Assembly (NCBI RefSeq): GCF_030064675.1
Contig: NZ_CP116413.1
Span: 8,895,501 to 8,959,500 of the forward strand
Reading direction: 5' to 3'
DNA length: 64,000 nt
Source: Crossiella sp. CA-258035
Lineage (GTDB): Bacteria; Actinomycetota; Actinomycetes; Mycobacteriales; Pseudonocardiaceae
Below, piece after piece: positions 57,682 to 64,000 of this stretch. Positions within the stretch are counted from its first letter, which is position 1; every line of letters begins with the position of its first letter. The notes under the pieces were generated by a model, which saw nothing but the letters and a program-made list of their open reading frames with translations, was not told the DNA's origin and ran no database searches. Position numbers and translations under genes: made by a program.

Positions 57682-58002
57682 TCACAGGTACAAACCCGTG
57701 CCGTGCTCGGCTTGCTCGCTGGCGACGGCGTGCAGATCCCGCTCGCGCATCACCAGGTAAGCCTGGCCCTGTACCTCGACCTCGAACTGCTCCTCGGGGT
57801 TGAAGAGCACCCTGTCACCCACCTTGACAGTACGTACGTGGTTCCCCACCCCGAAAACCTCGCCCCATACCAGCCGTTTGGCCATCTGGGCAGTGGCCGG
57901 GATCACGATCCCACCACTGCTGCGTCGCTCCCCGCCCTCCTGCGCGATCCGCACCATCACGCGGTCGTGCAGCATCTGGATCTGGAGCTTGGCATCGGGC
58001 AC
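57682..58002 (-). CDS. GroES-like (Cpn10-fold) protein, non-canonical
   Basis: 106 residues. MLHDRVMVRI, SSGGIVIPATA and GEVFGVGNHVRTVKVGDRVLFN match the GroES chaperonin fold strand order, but the mobile-loop and roof sequences differ from true GroES (here EGGERRSS and PEEQFEVEVQGQAYLVM). It has no groEL neighbour and is not in a heat-shock context. It probably does not replace GroES; its partner is unknown. It lies between the VanW and NHLRC2-like genes on the same strand. Confidence 0.8.
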   Translation of the reverse strand: MPDAKLQIQMLHDRVMVRIAQEGGERRSSGGIVIPATAQMAKRLVWGEVFGVGNHVRTVKVGDRVLFNPEEQFEVEVQGQAYLVMRERDLHAVASEQAEHGTGLYL

Positions 58003-58109
58003 CTTCGGAGTTTACTTGCCCCGCCGAGGTCATCGTGGGGCGGCTCCGACTGTGCGTTACCCCAGAACGCGACGTTGAGCAGGCAAACAACTAGGCAGAG
58101 TGCGCCAGA

Positions 58110-59966
58110 TCACACCCCGGGTTCGTCCATTCCGCCCATAACGAGTGGCAGCCGGATGGGCGCACCCGGTTGGACCACAACGGGAACTCCCCAGTCCTGC
58201 CTGGTCAGGCGGCAGGCGGGGTGCTCGACACCCTCGTCACAGCTGGCTGCCTGGGCGACCACGTGGAGTACACCCGAGGGCACGTCGGCGGCGATCACCA
58301 ACCGGCGCACCAGGTCCGTGCCGACCCCCGCGCCCTCCACCAGCAGCTCGGGCGGCGAGGCGGTCACCTCCAGCCGGGTGGACGGCCCGTACCGCTCGTC
58401 CAGCTTCTGCCCCGGCGGCGGCACGAACACCACCGCCAGCTCCACCGCACCCGCGGCCAGCTCACTCGGCGGCCGCCGAACCTGTTGCGCCGCACCGGAG
58501 ACCAGCTTCGCCGCCACCCCAGGCGGCACCGGCCGCTCCAGCCGGTGCGCGGCCGAGGACACCACGACCACCGCATCGTCGAGCACCACCACGCCCGAGG
58601 GCTCGGCCAGGTCGGTGGCGATGGTGCTGACCTCGCCGGACTCCGGGTGGTAGCGCCGCAGCGCGCCGTTGTAGGTGTCGGCCACGCCGATGCTGCCGTC
58701 GGGCAGCACGGCCACACCGAGCGGGTGCTGCAACAGGGCCTGGGCCGCCGGACCGTCCCGGTGCCCGAAGTCGAACAACCCGGTGCCGATCACGGTGCGC
58801 ACGGCCAGCACCCCGTCCTCATAGGCCAGGTAGCGCAGCGCCGAGGTCTCGGAATCGGCCAGCCACAACCGTTCCCGCACCGGATCCGCGGCCAGGCCAG
58901 AGGTCTGCGCGAAGAACGCCTGCGCGGCCTCGCCGTCCCGCAGCCCCTCCACCGTGGTCCCGGCGAACCGCGACACCGTGCCCGCCACCGGATCGAACAA
59001 CCCGATCGTGTGATTCCCGGCCAGCGCGACCACCACGCCACCAGCGGGCGCCCACCATTCGACGTCCCACGGACTGGTGAGCTCGATTTCCGTTGCGGGC
59101 CCGTCGGTTCCGCCGTCCCGCCACTGCTCGCCGGTACCGGCCACCGTGGTCACGAACCCGTCGCTCAGCCGCACCCCGCGCAACAGGTGGTTGACCGTGT
59201 CCGCCACCACGACGTCGTACCCGACCCGCTCCGCCACCTCCGGCGGCAACAGCGAAAGCCCGGCAGGCTCAGAAAAGCTCGCCTCCGCCGCCGCCCCGTC
59301 GGCTCGCCCCCGAATCCCGGAACCGATGCGCCGCAACAAGGTCTCGCCATCCGCGGCCAGCTCCGCCAGCGAGTGCCGCGCCGAGTCCGCCACCAGCAAG
59401 GTCCGCTCCGGCGTCACGATCGCCTTGGCGGGGAACCGAAGCGCCGTCTCCGCGACCACCGGCGGCACGTACGGACCGTCTCCCCGGTGCAGCGTGCCCT
59501 TGGCCGTGTGCTCGGCGACCAGCTCGGCCAGCACCCGCCGCAGCGCCTCGGCGTGCCCCTCCCCCGCGGCCACGTGCACCACGTAACCCTCGGGGTCCAC
59601 CAGCACCAGCGTCGGCCACGCCTTGACCGCGTACGCCTGCCAGGTCACCAGCTCCGGATCGTCCAGCACCGGGTGGTGCACCTCGTACCGCTCCACCGCC
59701 GCGGCCAGCGCCGCCGGATCCGCCTCGTGCGCGAACTTCGGCGAGTGCACCCCGATGGTGACCAGCACGTCGGCGAACTCCGCCTCCAGCGGCCGCAGCT
59801 CGTCCAGCACGTGCAGGCAGTTGATGCAGCAGAAGGTCCAGAAGTCCAGCAGCGTGATCTTGCCGCGCAGGTCCGCGAGCCGGATCTGCCTGCCGCCGGT
59901 GTTCAGCCAGCTACGGCCGGTCAGCTCGGGGGCGCGGACGCGGGCACGACGCTTCGCAGTGGTCAC
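58110..59966 (-). CDS. NHLRC2-like protein: thioredoxin fold plus NHL beta-propeller
   Basis: 618 residues from GTG 59966; TTG 59981 is possible. Residues about 10-165 form a thioredoxin-like domain with WTFCCINCLHVLDEL (CCINC in place of CxxC) and the cis-Pro region KAWPTLVLVDPEG. Residues about 185-500 carry NHL repeats (PAGLSLLPPE, DVVVADTVNHLLRGV, PLGVAVLPDGSIGVADTYNGALR). This matches NHLRC2, whose bacterial role is unknown. No signal peptide, so cytosolic. Confidence 0.88.
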   Translation of the reverse strand: MTTAKRRARVRAPELTGRSWLNTGGRQIRLADLRGKITLLDFWTFCCINCLHVLDELRPLEAEFADVLVTIGVHSPKFAHEADPAALAAAVERYEVHHPVLDDPELVTWQAYAVKAWPTLVLVDPEGYVVHVAAGEGHAEALRRVLAELVAEHTAKGTLHRGDGPYVPPVVAETALRFPAKAIVTPERTLLVADSARHSLAELAADGETLLRRIGSGIRGRADGAAAEASFSEPAGLSLLPPEVAERVGYDVVVADTVNHLLRGVRLSDGFVTTVAGTGEQWRDGGTDGPATEIELTSPWDVEWWAPAGGVVVALAGNHTIGLFDPVAGTVSRFAGTTVEGLRDGEAAQAFFAQTSGLAADPVRERLWLADSETSALRYLAYEDGVLAVRTVIGTGLFDFGHRDGPAAQALLQHPLGVAVLPDGSIGVADTYNGALRRYHPESGEVSTIATDLAEPSGVVVLDDAVVVVSSAAHRLERPVPPGVAAKLVSGAAQQVRRPPSELAAGAVELAVVFVPPPGQKLDERYGPSTRLEVTASPPELLVEGAGVGTDLVRRLVIAADVPSGVLHVVAQAASCDEGVEHPACRLTRQDWGVPVVVQPGAPIRLPLVMGGMDEPGV

Positions 59967-60025
59967 ACCGGGATTCAACACAGCGACTGAGCTGCGCTGT
60001 TCCCCGGCCCACCAGGTGGGACGCG

Positions 60026-60514
60026 GTGCACCATGGCCGGGTGGCCGAGTTGCGCTGGGCGGACGTCGAGGACCTGTTCGACGTGGACAACGGGATCCTG
60101 CCGGACGTGGTGGTCCGGGGGACGACCGTGGCGGACTGGCAGGCGGTGCTGGACCTGATCCGGTCGCGGGGCTGGCCGCACACGTACACCGAGGACAACC
60201 AGGCCGGGGAGGTGCCGAGCGCGGAGGTGATGCTCAACCGGGAGTCGGTGCCGGAGCTGGCGGTCTGTCCCGGGGCGGAGGTGTGGCTGGTGTTCCGGTG
60301 CTCCGCCGCTGACACGATCGACTTCGACGTGCACCTGGCGGAGCTCCAGGGGCCGGAGCCGTTGGCGGTGCTGTGCGGGGTGTTCCGCGACATCGGACGG
60401 CTGTTGGGCAAGGCGGTGGTGATGACGTTCGAGGGGCACCCGGGGCTGCCGATGATCGGGTACGACCCGGTGCTGGACCGGGTGGTCCGGCTGGCTCCGC
60501 CTGCTGCCTCATGA
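60026..60514 (+). CDS. hypothetical protein
   Basis: 162 residues from GTG 60026 with AGGTGGG 5 bp upstream; GTG 60041 is an alternative. The core WADVEDLFDVDNGILPDVVV and the C-terminal GYDPVLDRVVRL do not match a family I recognise. No signal peptide or helix. Divergent from the NHLRC2-like gene, followed directly by a CRP-type palindrome. Confidence 0.7.
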   Translation: MHHGRVAELRWADVEDLFDVDNGILPDVVVRGTTVADWQAVLDLIRSRGWPHTYTEDNQAGEVPSAEVMLNRESVPELAVCPGAEVWLVFRCSAADTIDFDVHLAELQGPEPLAVLCGVFRDIGRLLGKAVVMTFEGHPGLPMIGYDPVLDRVVRLAPPAAS

Positions 60515-60518
60515 CCGA

Positions 60519-60534
60519 TGTGACCCCAGTCACA
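60519..60534. promoter_or_regulatory. CRP/GlxR-type palindrome
   Basis: TGTGA-CCCCAG-TCACA exactly fits TGTGA-N6-TCACA, the known CRP/GlxR half-site layout. It lies just after the hypothetical gene and over 1 kb from the next plus-strand gene, so its target is unclear. From 60535 to 60881 I see no supported gene, only G/C-rich sequence. Confidence 0.5.
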
Positions 60535-60881
60535 GGGTGAACCGGGGCTGGGGTTTGCTCGTCTTCGTGTCTGAAGTAGTGGACGAACAGGGACGGCAGG
60601 TCTGTCCGGGCACCACGATCGCTTGTGCTGGGTGGCGCGGGCGGGGCGGGGTCCGGACGGGGCCGGGGTGCTCGATGGGACGGGGTCAGCCGGTTCGGGC
60701 GGTGCCGGATCGGGTGGTTCCCGGCGAGTGCGGAACCGGTGGCTGTTCCTGGGGGGCCGGGCGGCGCAGGGGCAGTGCTGCCCGGTTCCCGGCGGCCTGT
60801 TCATGGGCGGACAGGTCGCCACGGTCGCGCGCCGGCTACTCCACACCGGTGCGCGACCGCGGGTTTTTCTTCGGTGCCAAC

Positions 60882-60922
60882 GGGAAGGTCGTCCGGCCCA
60901 CCCCCGGCCGGACGACCTTCCC
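60882..60922 (-). terminator. 17-bp hairpin terminator
   Basis: GGGAAGGTCGTCCGGCC (60882-60898) and 60906-60922 are perfect 17-bp complements with a 7-nt loop, 34 bp past the PETGG protein 1 stop. No U tract follows. Confidence 0.78.
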
Positions 60923-60955
60923 ACCCCCCGCACCGCGCGGACGCGGTGTGGTCGA

Positions 60956-61534
60956 TCAGTTCTGCGTGGCGCGGCGGCGGCGCAGCAGCGCCCAGCCGCC
61001 GAGGCCGAGTCCATTGGCGAGCACGGCGCCGCCGATGGCGTAGCCCGCGGGGTTCTCGCTCGCGGTGGTGCCGCCGCCGGTTTCCGGGGCGCCCTTGGGC
61101 TTCACCGGGACAGCCGGGGTGCTGGTGGGGCTCGGCTTGGGCGTGGTGGGCGACTTGGCAGCCAGCACCTCGAACTTCACCCGCACCCTCAGGCGCTCGC
61201 CGCACACCACGGTCAGCTGGTGCTCACCCGGCTTGGCCTGACCGAGCGACACCCTGGTGAACCAGCCATCGCCGTGCTTGGTCAGCCGGGTGTCCGGGAA
61301 CAACGAGGACCGCACGCTCGGCTTGGGCGAGTCCCCGCATACGCCCGCGGTGACCAGGATGTTGGTTTCCTTCGACGTCTCGGCACCCTTGCGGCCACCC
61401 GTGTCGCTGTAGCTCACCGACGGGGTCGGGTGGATCGTCATGGTCTGGAACTGACCGGCCGAGGCCAGCGGCGCGCTGAGCACGAGTGCACCGGCGGCGA
61501 GGGTCACGGCGGCGAGCGCGGTCTTGGTGTGCAC
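60956..61534 (-). CDS. small secreted surface protein with PETGG anchor, copy 1
   Basis: 192 residues, GTG start at 61534 about 6 nt after the -10 (probably leaderless). A signal peptide (LAAVTLAAGALVLSAPLASA) is followed by a beta domain with two Cys (VTAGVCGDSPK and LTVVCGERL), a Pro/Thr/Ser/Lys linker, APETGGG, a weakly hydrophobic helix and RRRR. The linker and anchor STPAVPVKPKGAPETGGG are identical to copy 2. Predicted wall-linked protein; the sortase is encoded elsewhere. Confidence 0.85.
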   Translation of the reverse strand: MHTKTALAAVTLAAGALVLSAPLASAGQFQTMTIHPTPSVSYSDTGGRKGAETSKETNILVTAGVCGDSPKPSVRSSLFPDTRLTKHGDGWFTRVSLGQAKPGEHQLTVVCGERLRVRVKFEVLAAKSPTTPKPSPTSTPAVPVKPKGAPETGGGTTASENPAGYAIGGAVLANGLGLGGWALLRRRRATQN

Positions 61535-61539
61535 GCCCC

Positions 61540-61569
61540 CTACACGTCCGCGCGCCGCCGCCGGTTGCC
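61540..61569 (-). promoter_or_regulatory. ECF-type promoter of PETGG protein 1
   Basis: On the minus strand GGCAACC (61569-61563) and CGTGTAG (61546-61540) are separated so that GCAACC-N16-CGTGTA holds. This is an ECF-sigma-like layout shared with the promoter at 62308-62338. Confidence 0.6.
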
Positions 61570-61648
61570 AGGAAAATTCGGCGAATCTGGTCGGACTTTT
61601 CAGGCAACCCCGGCTCGACTCGGACGTCTGACATTGTTGGCGCGCAAC

Positions 61649-61679
61649 AAAAAGGGGAGCCCGGAACTCCGGACTCCCC
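61649..61679 (-). terminator. intrinsic terminator of PETGG protein 2
   Basis: On the minus strand GGGGAGTCCGGAGTTCCGGG folds with CTCCCC and is followed by TTTTTG: a canonical stem plus U tract. Confidence 0.9.
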
Positions 61680-61696
61680 GTGCCGAGCGGGCGTGG

Positions 61697-62266
61697 TCAG
61701 CCCTGCGCGCCGTCCCGCCGGCGGCGCAGCGCCCAGCCGCCGAGTGCGGCACCGGCCAGCAGGGCGCCGCCGCCCGCGAGCAGGCCGCCGAGGCCCGATT
61801 CCGTGCCGCCGCCACCGGTTTCCGGGGCGCCCTTGGGCTTCACCGGGACGGCCGGGGTGCTGCTGGGCCTCGGCTTGGAGGTGACCGGCGGCGGCTTGGG
61901 CGCCTGCACGGTGAACTCGCCGCGGTAGGCGACCGTGCCGCAGGTGAAGGTCATGGTGTGCTTGCCGCTCTTGGCCCCCTTGGCGATGGCGAACTCGCCC
62001 ATCGCCACCCCGGCGCTGCCGCCGTTGAGCTGGATCTCCCCGATGCCGCTGATCTTGACCTTGCTCGCCTTCTCCGGCGCGCAGTCGGTGCCGATCATGA
62101 CCCTGGCCGGCAGGTGGAAGGTGCTGCCCGCGCCGAACGAGGTCTTCCCGGCTTCGAAGTCCACGGTGTAGGGGTTGGTGCCAGGCTGGGCCAGGGCGGC
62201 GGGTGCGGCGAGCAGTGTGGCGCCCGCGGCGAGGGCGAGGGTGGCTAGGGCGGACTTGGTCTGCAT
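61697..62266 (-). CDS. small secreted surface protein with PETGG anchor, copy 2
   Basis: 189 residues from ATG 62266 with GGGGAG upstream. A signal peptide (LALAAGATLLAAPAALAQ) is followed by a domain with two Cys (IGTDCAPEKAS, MTFTCGTVAYRGEF), a Pro/Lys linker, APETGGGG, a hydrophobic helix and RRRRDG. It is a diverged tandem paralogue of copy 1 in the globular part, while the linker-anchor is near identical, suggesting module swapping or gene conversion. Confidence 0.86.
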   Translation of the reverse strand: MQTKSALATLALAAGATLLAAPAALAQPGTNPYTVDFEAGKTSFGAGSTFHLPARVMIGTDCAPEKASKVKISGIGEIQLNGGSAGVAMGEFAIAKGAKSGKHTMTFTCGTVAYRGEFTVQAPKPPPVTSKPRPSSTPAVPVKPKGAPETGGGGTESGLGGLLAGGGALLAGAALGGWALRRRRDGAQG

Positions 62267-62307
62267 GGCGAGTCTCCCCGAACTGGTCTTGCCACGGTTG
62301 GTGACTT

Positions 62308-62338
62308 CTACACGTTGATCGCGACCTATCCGGTTGCC
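62308..62338 (-). promoter_or_regulatory. ECF-type promoter of PETGG protein 2
   Basis: On the minus strand GGCAACC (62338-62332) and CGTGTAG (62314-62308) give GCAACC-N17-CGTGTA, matching copy 1's promoter with one more spacer base. Confidence 0.6.
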
Positions 62339-62366
62339 TGTTCACCGAAGAAAGTCAGGGGGAGCT

Positions 62367-63104
62367 GTGCTCAACAACTACGACGCCGACACCGCGGCCG
62401 CCTACCGCCGGGCCAGGGAGATCCCCAGGGACGGGCTGACCCACTGGCGGGCGGCCATCGAGCGGCACCTCGGGCCGACCGCGGACTCGGTGCTGCTCGA
62501 CCTCGGCGCGGGCACCGGGATGTTCGCCACCGCGCTGGCCGACTGGTTCGGCGCGCGGGTGCTCGCGGTCGAGCCGTCGGCGGACATGCGGGCGCACATC
62601 CCGGCGCATCCGCTGCTGGACGTGCGCGCGGGGGACGCGCTGGCCATCCCGGCGGAGCCCGGCTCGCTGGACGGGGCCTGGCTGTCCACGGTGATCCACC
62701 ACGTGCCGGACCGGGTGGCCGCCGGGCACGAGCTGCGGCGGGTGCTGCGGCCGGGCGCGCCGGTGCTGATCAGGGGGATCTTCCGGGAGCGGCCAATGGA
62801 GCTGAACGTGCTCCGCTTCTTCCCGGAGGGCATCAGGGCGCTGGCCGCGTTCCCCACCGTCGAGGAGGTCTGCGCGGAGCTGGGGGCGGCCGGGTTCGAG
62901 CGGGTCGGCCTGGAGTCCGTCCCCCAGACAAGTGCACCCGATCTGGGGACAGTGCTGGGCCGGGTTCACCAGAAAGGGGACACCTTGCTGCGCGGGCTCA
63001 CTGCCGAGGAATATGCCGAGGGCTTGGCGCGGCTGCGCGCCGCGGTCGCGGCTGGGGCCAGCGGGCCGGTGGTTGACCGGCTTGACCTGCTGGTTCTCCG
63101 TTAG
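62367..63104 (+). CDS. class I SAM-dependent methyltransferase
   Basis: 245 residues from GTG 62367 with AGGGGGAG close upstream. VLLDLGAGTGMFATAL is SAM motif I, VLAVEPSADM motif II, and WLSTVIHHVPDRVAAGHELRRVLRPG the post-core region, as in UbiE/COQ5-like Methyltransf_11 enzymes. Substrate unknown; the C-terminal helices may form its lid. Followed by a terminator. Confidence 0.9.
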   Translation: MLNNYDADTAAAYRRAREIPRDGLTHWRAAIERHLGPTADSVLLDLGAGTGMFATALADWFGARVLAVEPSADMRAHIPAHPLLDVRAGDALAIPAEPGSLDGAWLSTVIHHVPDRVAAGHELRRVLRPGAPVLIRGIFRERPMELNVLRFFPEGIRALAAFPTVEEVCAELGAAGFERVGLESVPQTSAPDLGTVLGRVHQKGDTLLRGLTAEEYAEGLARLRAAVAAGASGPVVDRLDLLVLR

Positions 63105-63117
63105 CCGGAAATGGGAA

Positions 63118-63162
63118 ACCCCGCAGTGCTGCCAGGTCGGGGGTCCGACAGCACCGCGGGGT
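63118..63162 (+). terminator. terminator of the methyltransferase gene
   Basis: ACCCCGCAGTGCTG pairs with CAGCACCGCGGGGT with one mismatch, 13 bp past the stop. Confidence 0.78.
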
Positions 63163-63257
63163 CATCTGGAACATCGCTACACCACCCAATGGTGTTACAC
63201 CCAATCGGGTAGGTGACGTGGGTCACTTCAGCGATGTCGGTCTAGCTGGGAAAACAA

Positions 63258-63294
63258 CACGGCCCCGACCGGCGGGAGGCAAGTCGGGGCCGTG
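63258..63294 (-). terminator. terminator of the 48-residue gene
   Basis: CACGGCCCCGAC (63258-63269) and GTCGGGGCCGTG (63283-63294) form a 12-bp perfect stem. On the minus strand it is 71 bp past the small-gene stop. Confidence 0.75.
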
Positions 63295-63365
63295 CGTCTT
63301 CCCCCGTGGGGTCTCGGCGACGGGAGGGCTCGCCCATCGAGGAGGGCGTCCGCGCCGGACCAGGC

Positions 63366-63512
63366 TCAGCGGAGGGAGGTCACCTGAGCGGAAGCGATGG
63401 CCATCAGTTCGTGCCGCATGGCCGGAGTGGCGGCGGCGTCGATCGCGCGGTTCACGGCTCGCCGGGTGCGGGCCTGTGCACGGCGGGACCGGATCTTCGC
63501 GACGAGGTTCAT
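63366..63512 (-). CDS. 48-residue basic small protein
   Basis: ATG 63512 to TGA 63366, with AAGGGG about 10 bp upstream. The first 20 residues (MNLVAKIRSRRAQARTRRAV) are strongly basic and helical; the second half (AATPAMRHELMAIASAQ) is a neutral helix. I recognise no family. The RBS, basic composition and downstream hairpin support a real gene. Two direct CCTCAAG repeats 22 bp apart (63552-63580) lie upstream. Confidence 0.68.
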   Translation of the reverse strand: MNLVAKIRSRRAQARTRRAVNRAIDAAATPAMRHELMAIASAQVTSLR

Positions 63513-63668
63513 CTGAGTTGCATCCCCTTAGTAAGCATCTCGTTGTCTGTGCCTCAAGTATGCACCACCAAAACCTCAAGCGCACCCGTTTGTCCGGTGA
63601 GTCGGGCCACACGCCGATGATTCATCGGCGAAGCTCGGGCAGTAACCCGTGATTCGTCCGGTGTTCAC

Positions 63669-64000
63669 CTAGTCACCGGCGGTCAGCAGGAAGCGGCCGA
63701 AGTGCGGCACGGTGAAGGCGATCCGGCCCCGTTCGGCGGAGTAGACCAGGCCCTTCTTGATCAGTGAGTCACGCGCGGGGGACAGCGAGGACGGCTTGCG
63801 GCCGAGCTGCTCGGCCAGGTGCGCGGTGCCGACCGGCTCGTCCCGGCCCGCGCTGAGCACCGCCATGCCGTGCAGGTACTCCCGCTCGGCCGGGGTGGCC
63901 CGCTCGTACCGGGAGCCGAAGAAGCCCACCGCCAGCTCGCCCGCGGCCTCCGGTTCGGCCACCGCGACGTCCTCGGCGGTGATCGGATCGCCGGGCGCGG
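63669..64000 (-). CDS. C-terminus of an ATP-binding (AAA/archaeal-ATPase-like) protein, partial
   Basis: About 110 C-terminal residues; the N-terminal ATPase lies beyond the window. The winged-helix tail RYERATPAEREYLHGMAVLS, GTAHLAEQLGRKPSSLSPARDSLIKKGLVYS and IAFTVPHFGRFLLTAGD is typical of actinobacterial single-protein ATPases with a C-terminal DNA-binding-like domain. ATPase motifs are not in view, so the call is by pattern only. Confidence 0.65.
   Translation of the reverse strand, partial: APGDPITAEDVAVAEPEAAGELAVGFFGSRYERATPAEREYLHGMAVLSAGRDEPVGTAHLAEQLGRKPSSLSPARDSLIKKGLVYSAERGRIAFTVPHFGRFLLTAGD

Noticed and set aside
60535-60881. Open plus-strand frames in the 60.5-60.9 kb gap
   Set aside because: Gly/Arg/Ala-rich frames common to G/C-rich DNA, without homology-like motifs or convincing ribosome-binding sites.

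Overview
The window is high-GC, gene-dense DNA from an actinomycete. The gene families point to the Pseudonocardiales (a relative of Saccharothrix, Crossiella, Actinosynnema or Amycolatopsis; this is inference). Supporting features are an HspR/HAIR-controlled dnaK operon, type VII secretion relatives (EspC-like, WXG-like, EspG), a Methyltransf_19 protein, an EtfD-type electron carrier, LAxTG surface proteins and leaderless GTG starts. No rRNA, integrase, transposase or CRISPR array was seen; one tRNA-Gly(CCC) is present. No coherent prophage or biosynthetic cluster is visible, so this is mostly ordinary chromosome with several accessory surface-protein loci.

Layout. 1-7.5 kb: a partial aminotransferase, a long hairpin element, then a minus-strand run SDR - membrane protein - pyrE - SpoU methyltransferase - GH76-like protein - purD - EspC-like - WXG/lytic transglycosylase fusion. 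7.6-9.9 kb: four tandem paralogous lipoproteins. 10.7-14 kb: clpB with a HAIR operator and a histidine phosphatase. 14.0-16.7 kb: a cluster of actinobacterial DnaA-box sequences overlapping the 3' end of a drug-exporter gene, with two MarR regulators. 16.8-19.2 kb: a PPOX-type flavoprotein divergent from a flavohaemoprotein that is preceded by a coupled 29-codon leader ORF. 19.2-25.6 kb: metG, a 22-bp tandem repeat, and hspR-dnaJ-grpE-dnaK. 25.7-31.2 kb: secreted hydrolase and P450, divergent from a SAM methyltransferase and a degenerate PAS-GGDEF-EAL protein.

31.3-36.4 kb: a sortase-anchored S1 protease, a tandem paralogue that has lost its catalytic serine, and an EspG-family protein. 36.5-41.7 kb: etfD, a Uma2 nuclease-fold protein, an SdrD-B-like secreted protein and a cation efflux protein. 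41.7-47.5 kb: a 1942-residue surface protein with 15 DUF11-type repeats. 47.6-51.6 kb: dcd, tRNA-Gly, two DUF433 proteins, a sodium:solute symporter and a LysE exporter. 51.7-60.5 kb: an acyl-CoA dehydrogenase, DUF1206, a VanW protein with a GTPPRGF-repeat N-terminus, a GroES-like protein and an NHLRC2-like protein. 60.9-64 kb: two small PETGG surface proteins with matching ECF-like promoters, a methyltransferase, a 48-residue protein and a partial ATPase.

Links between genes. HspR (21.3 kb) very probably controls both dnaK and clpB through HAIR sites seen upstream of each. EtfD (36.5 kb) and the acyl-CoA dehydrogenase (51.8 kb) share a near-identical 14-bp palindrome in their upstream regions, suggesting one fatty-acid-oxidation regulator. 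Several separate loci encode wall-anchored proteins ending in LAKTG, LAETG or PETGG, although no sortase gene is present here.
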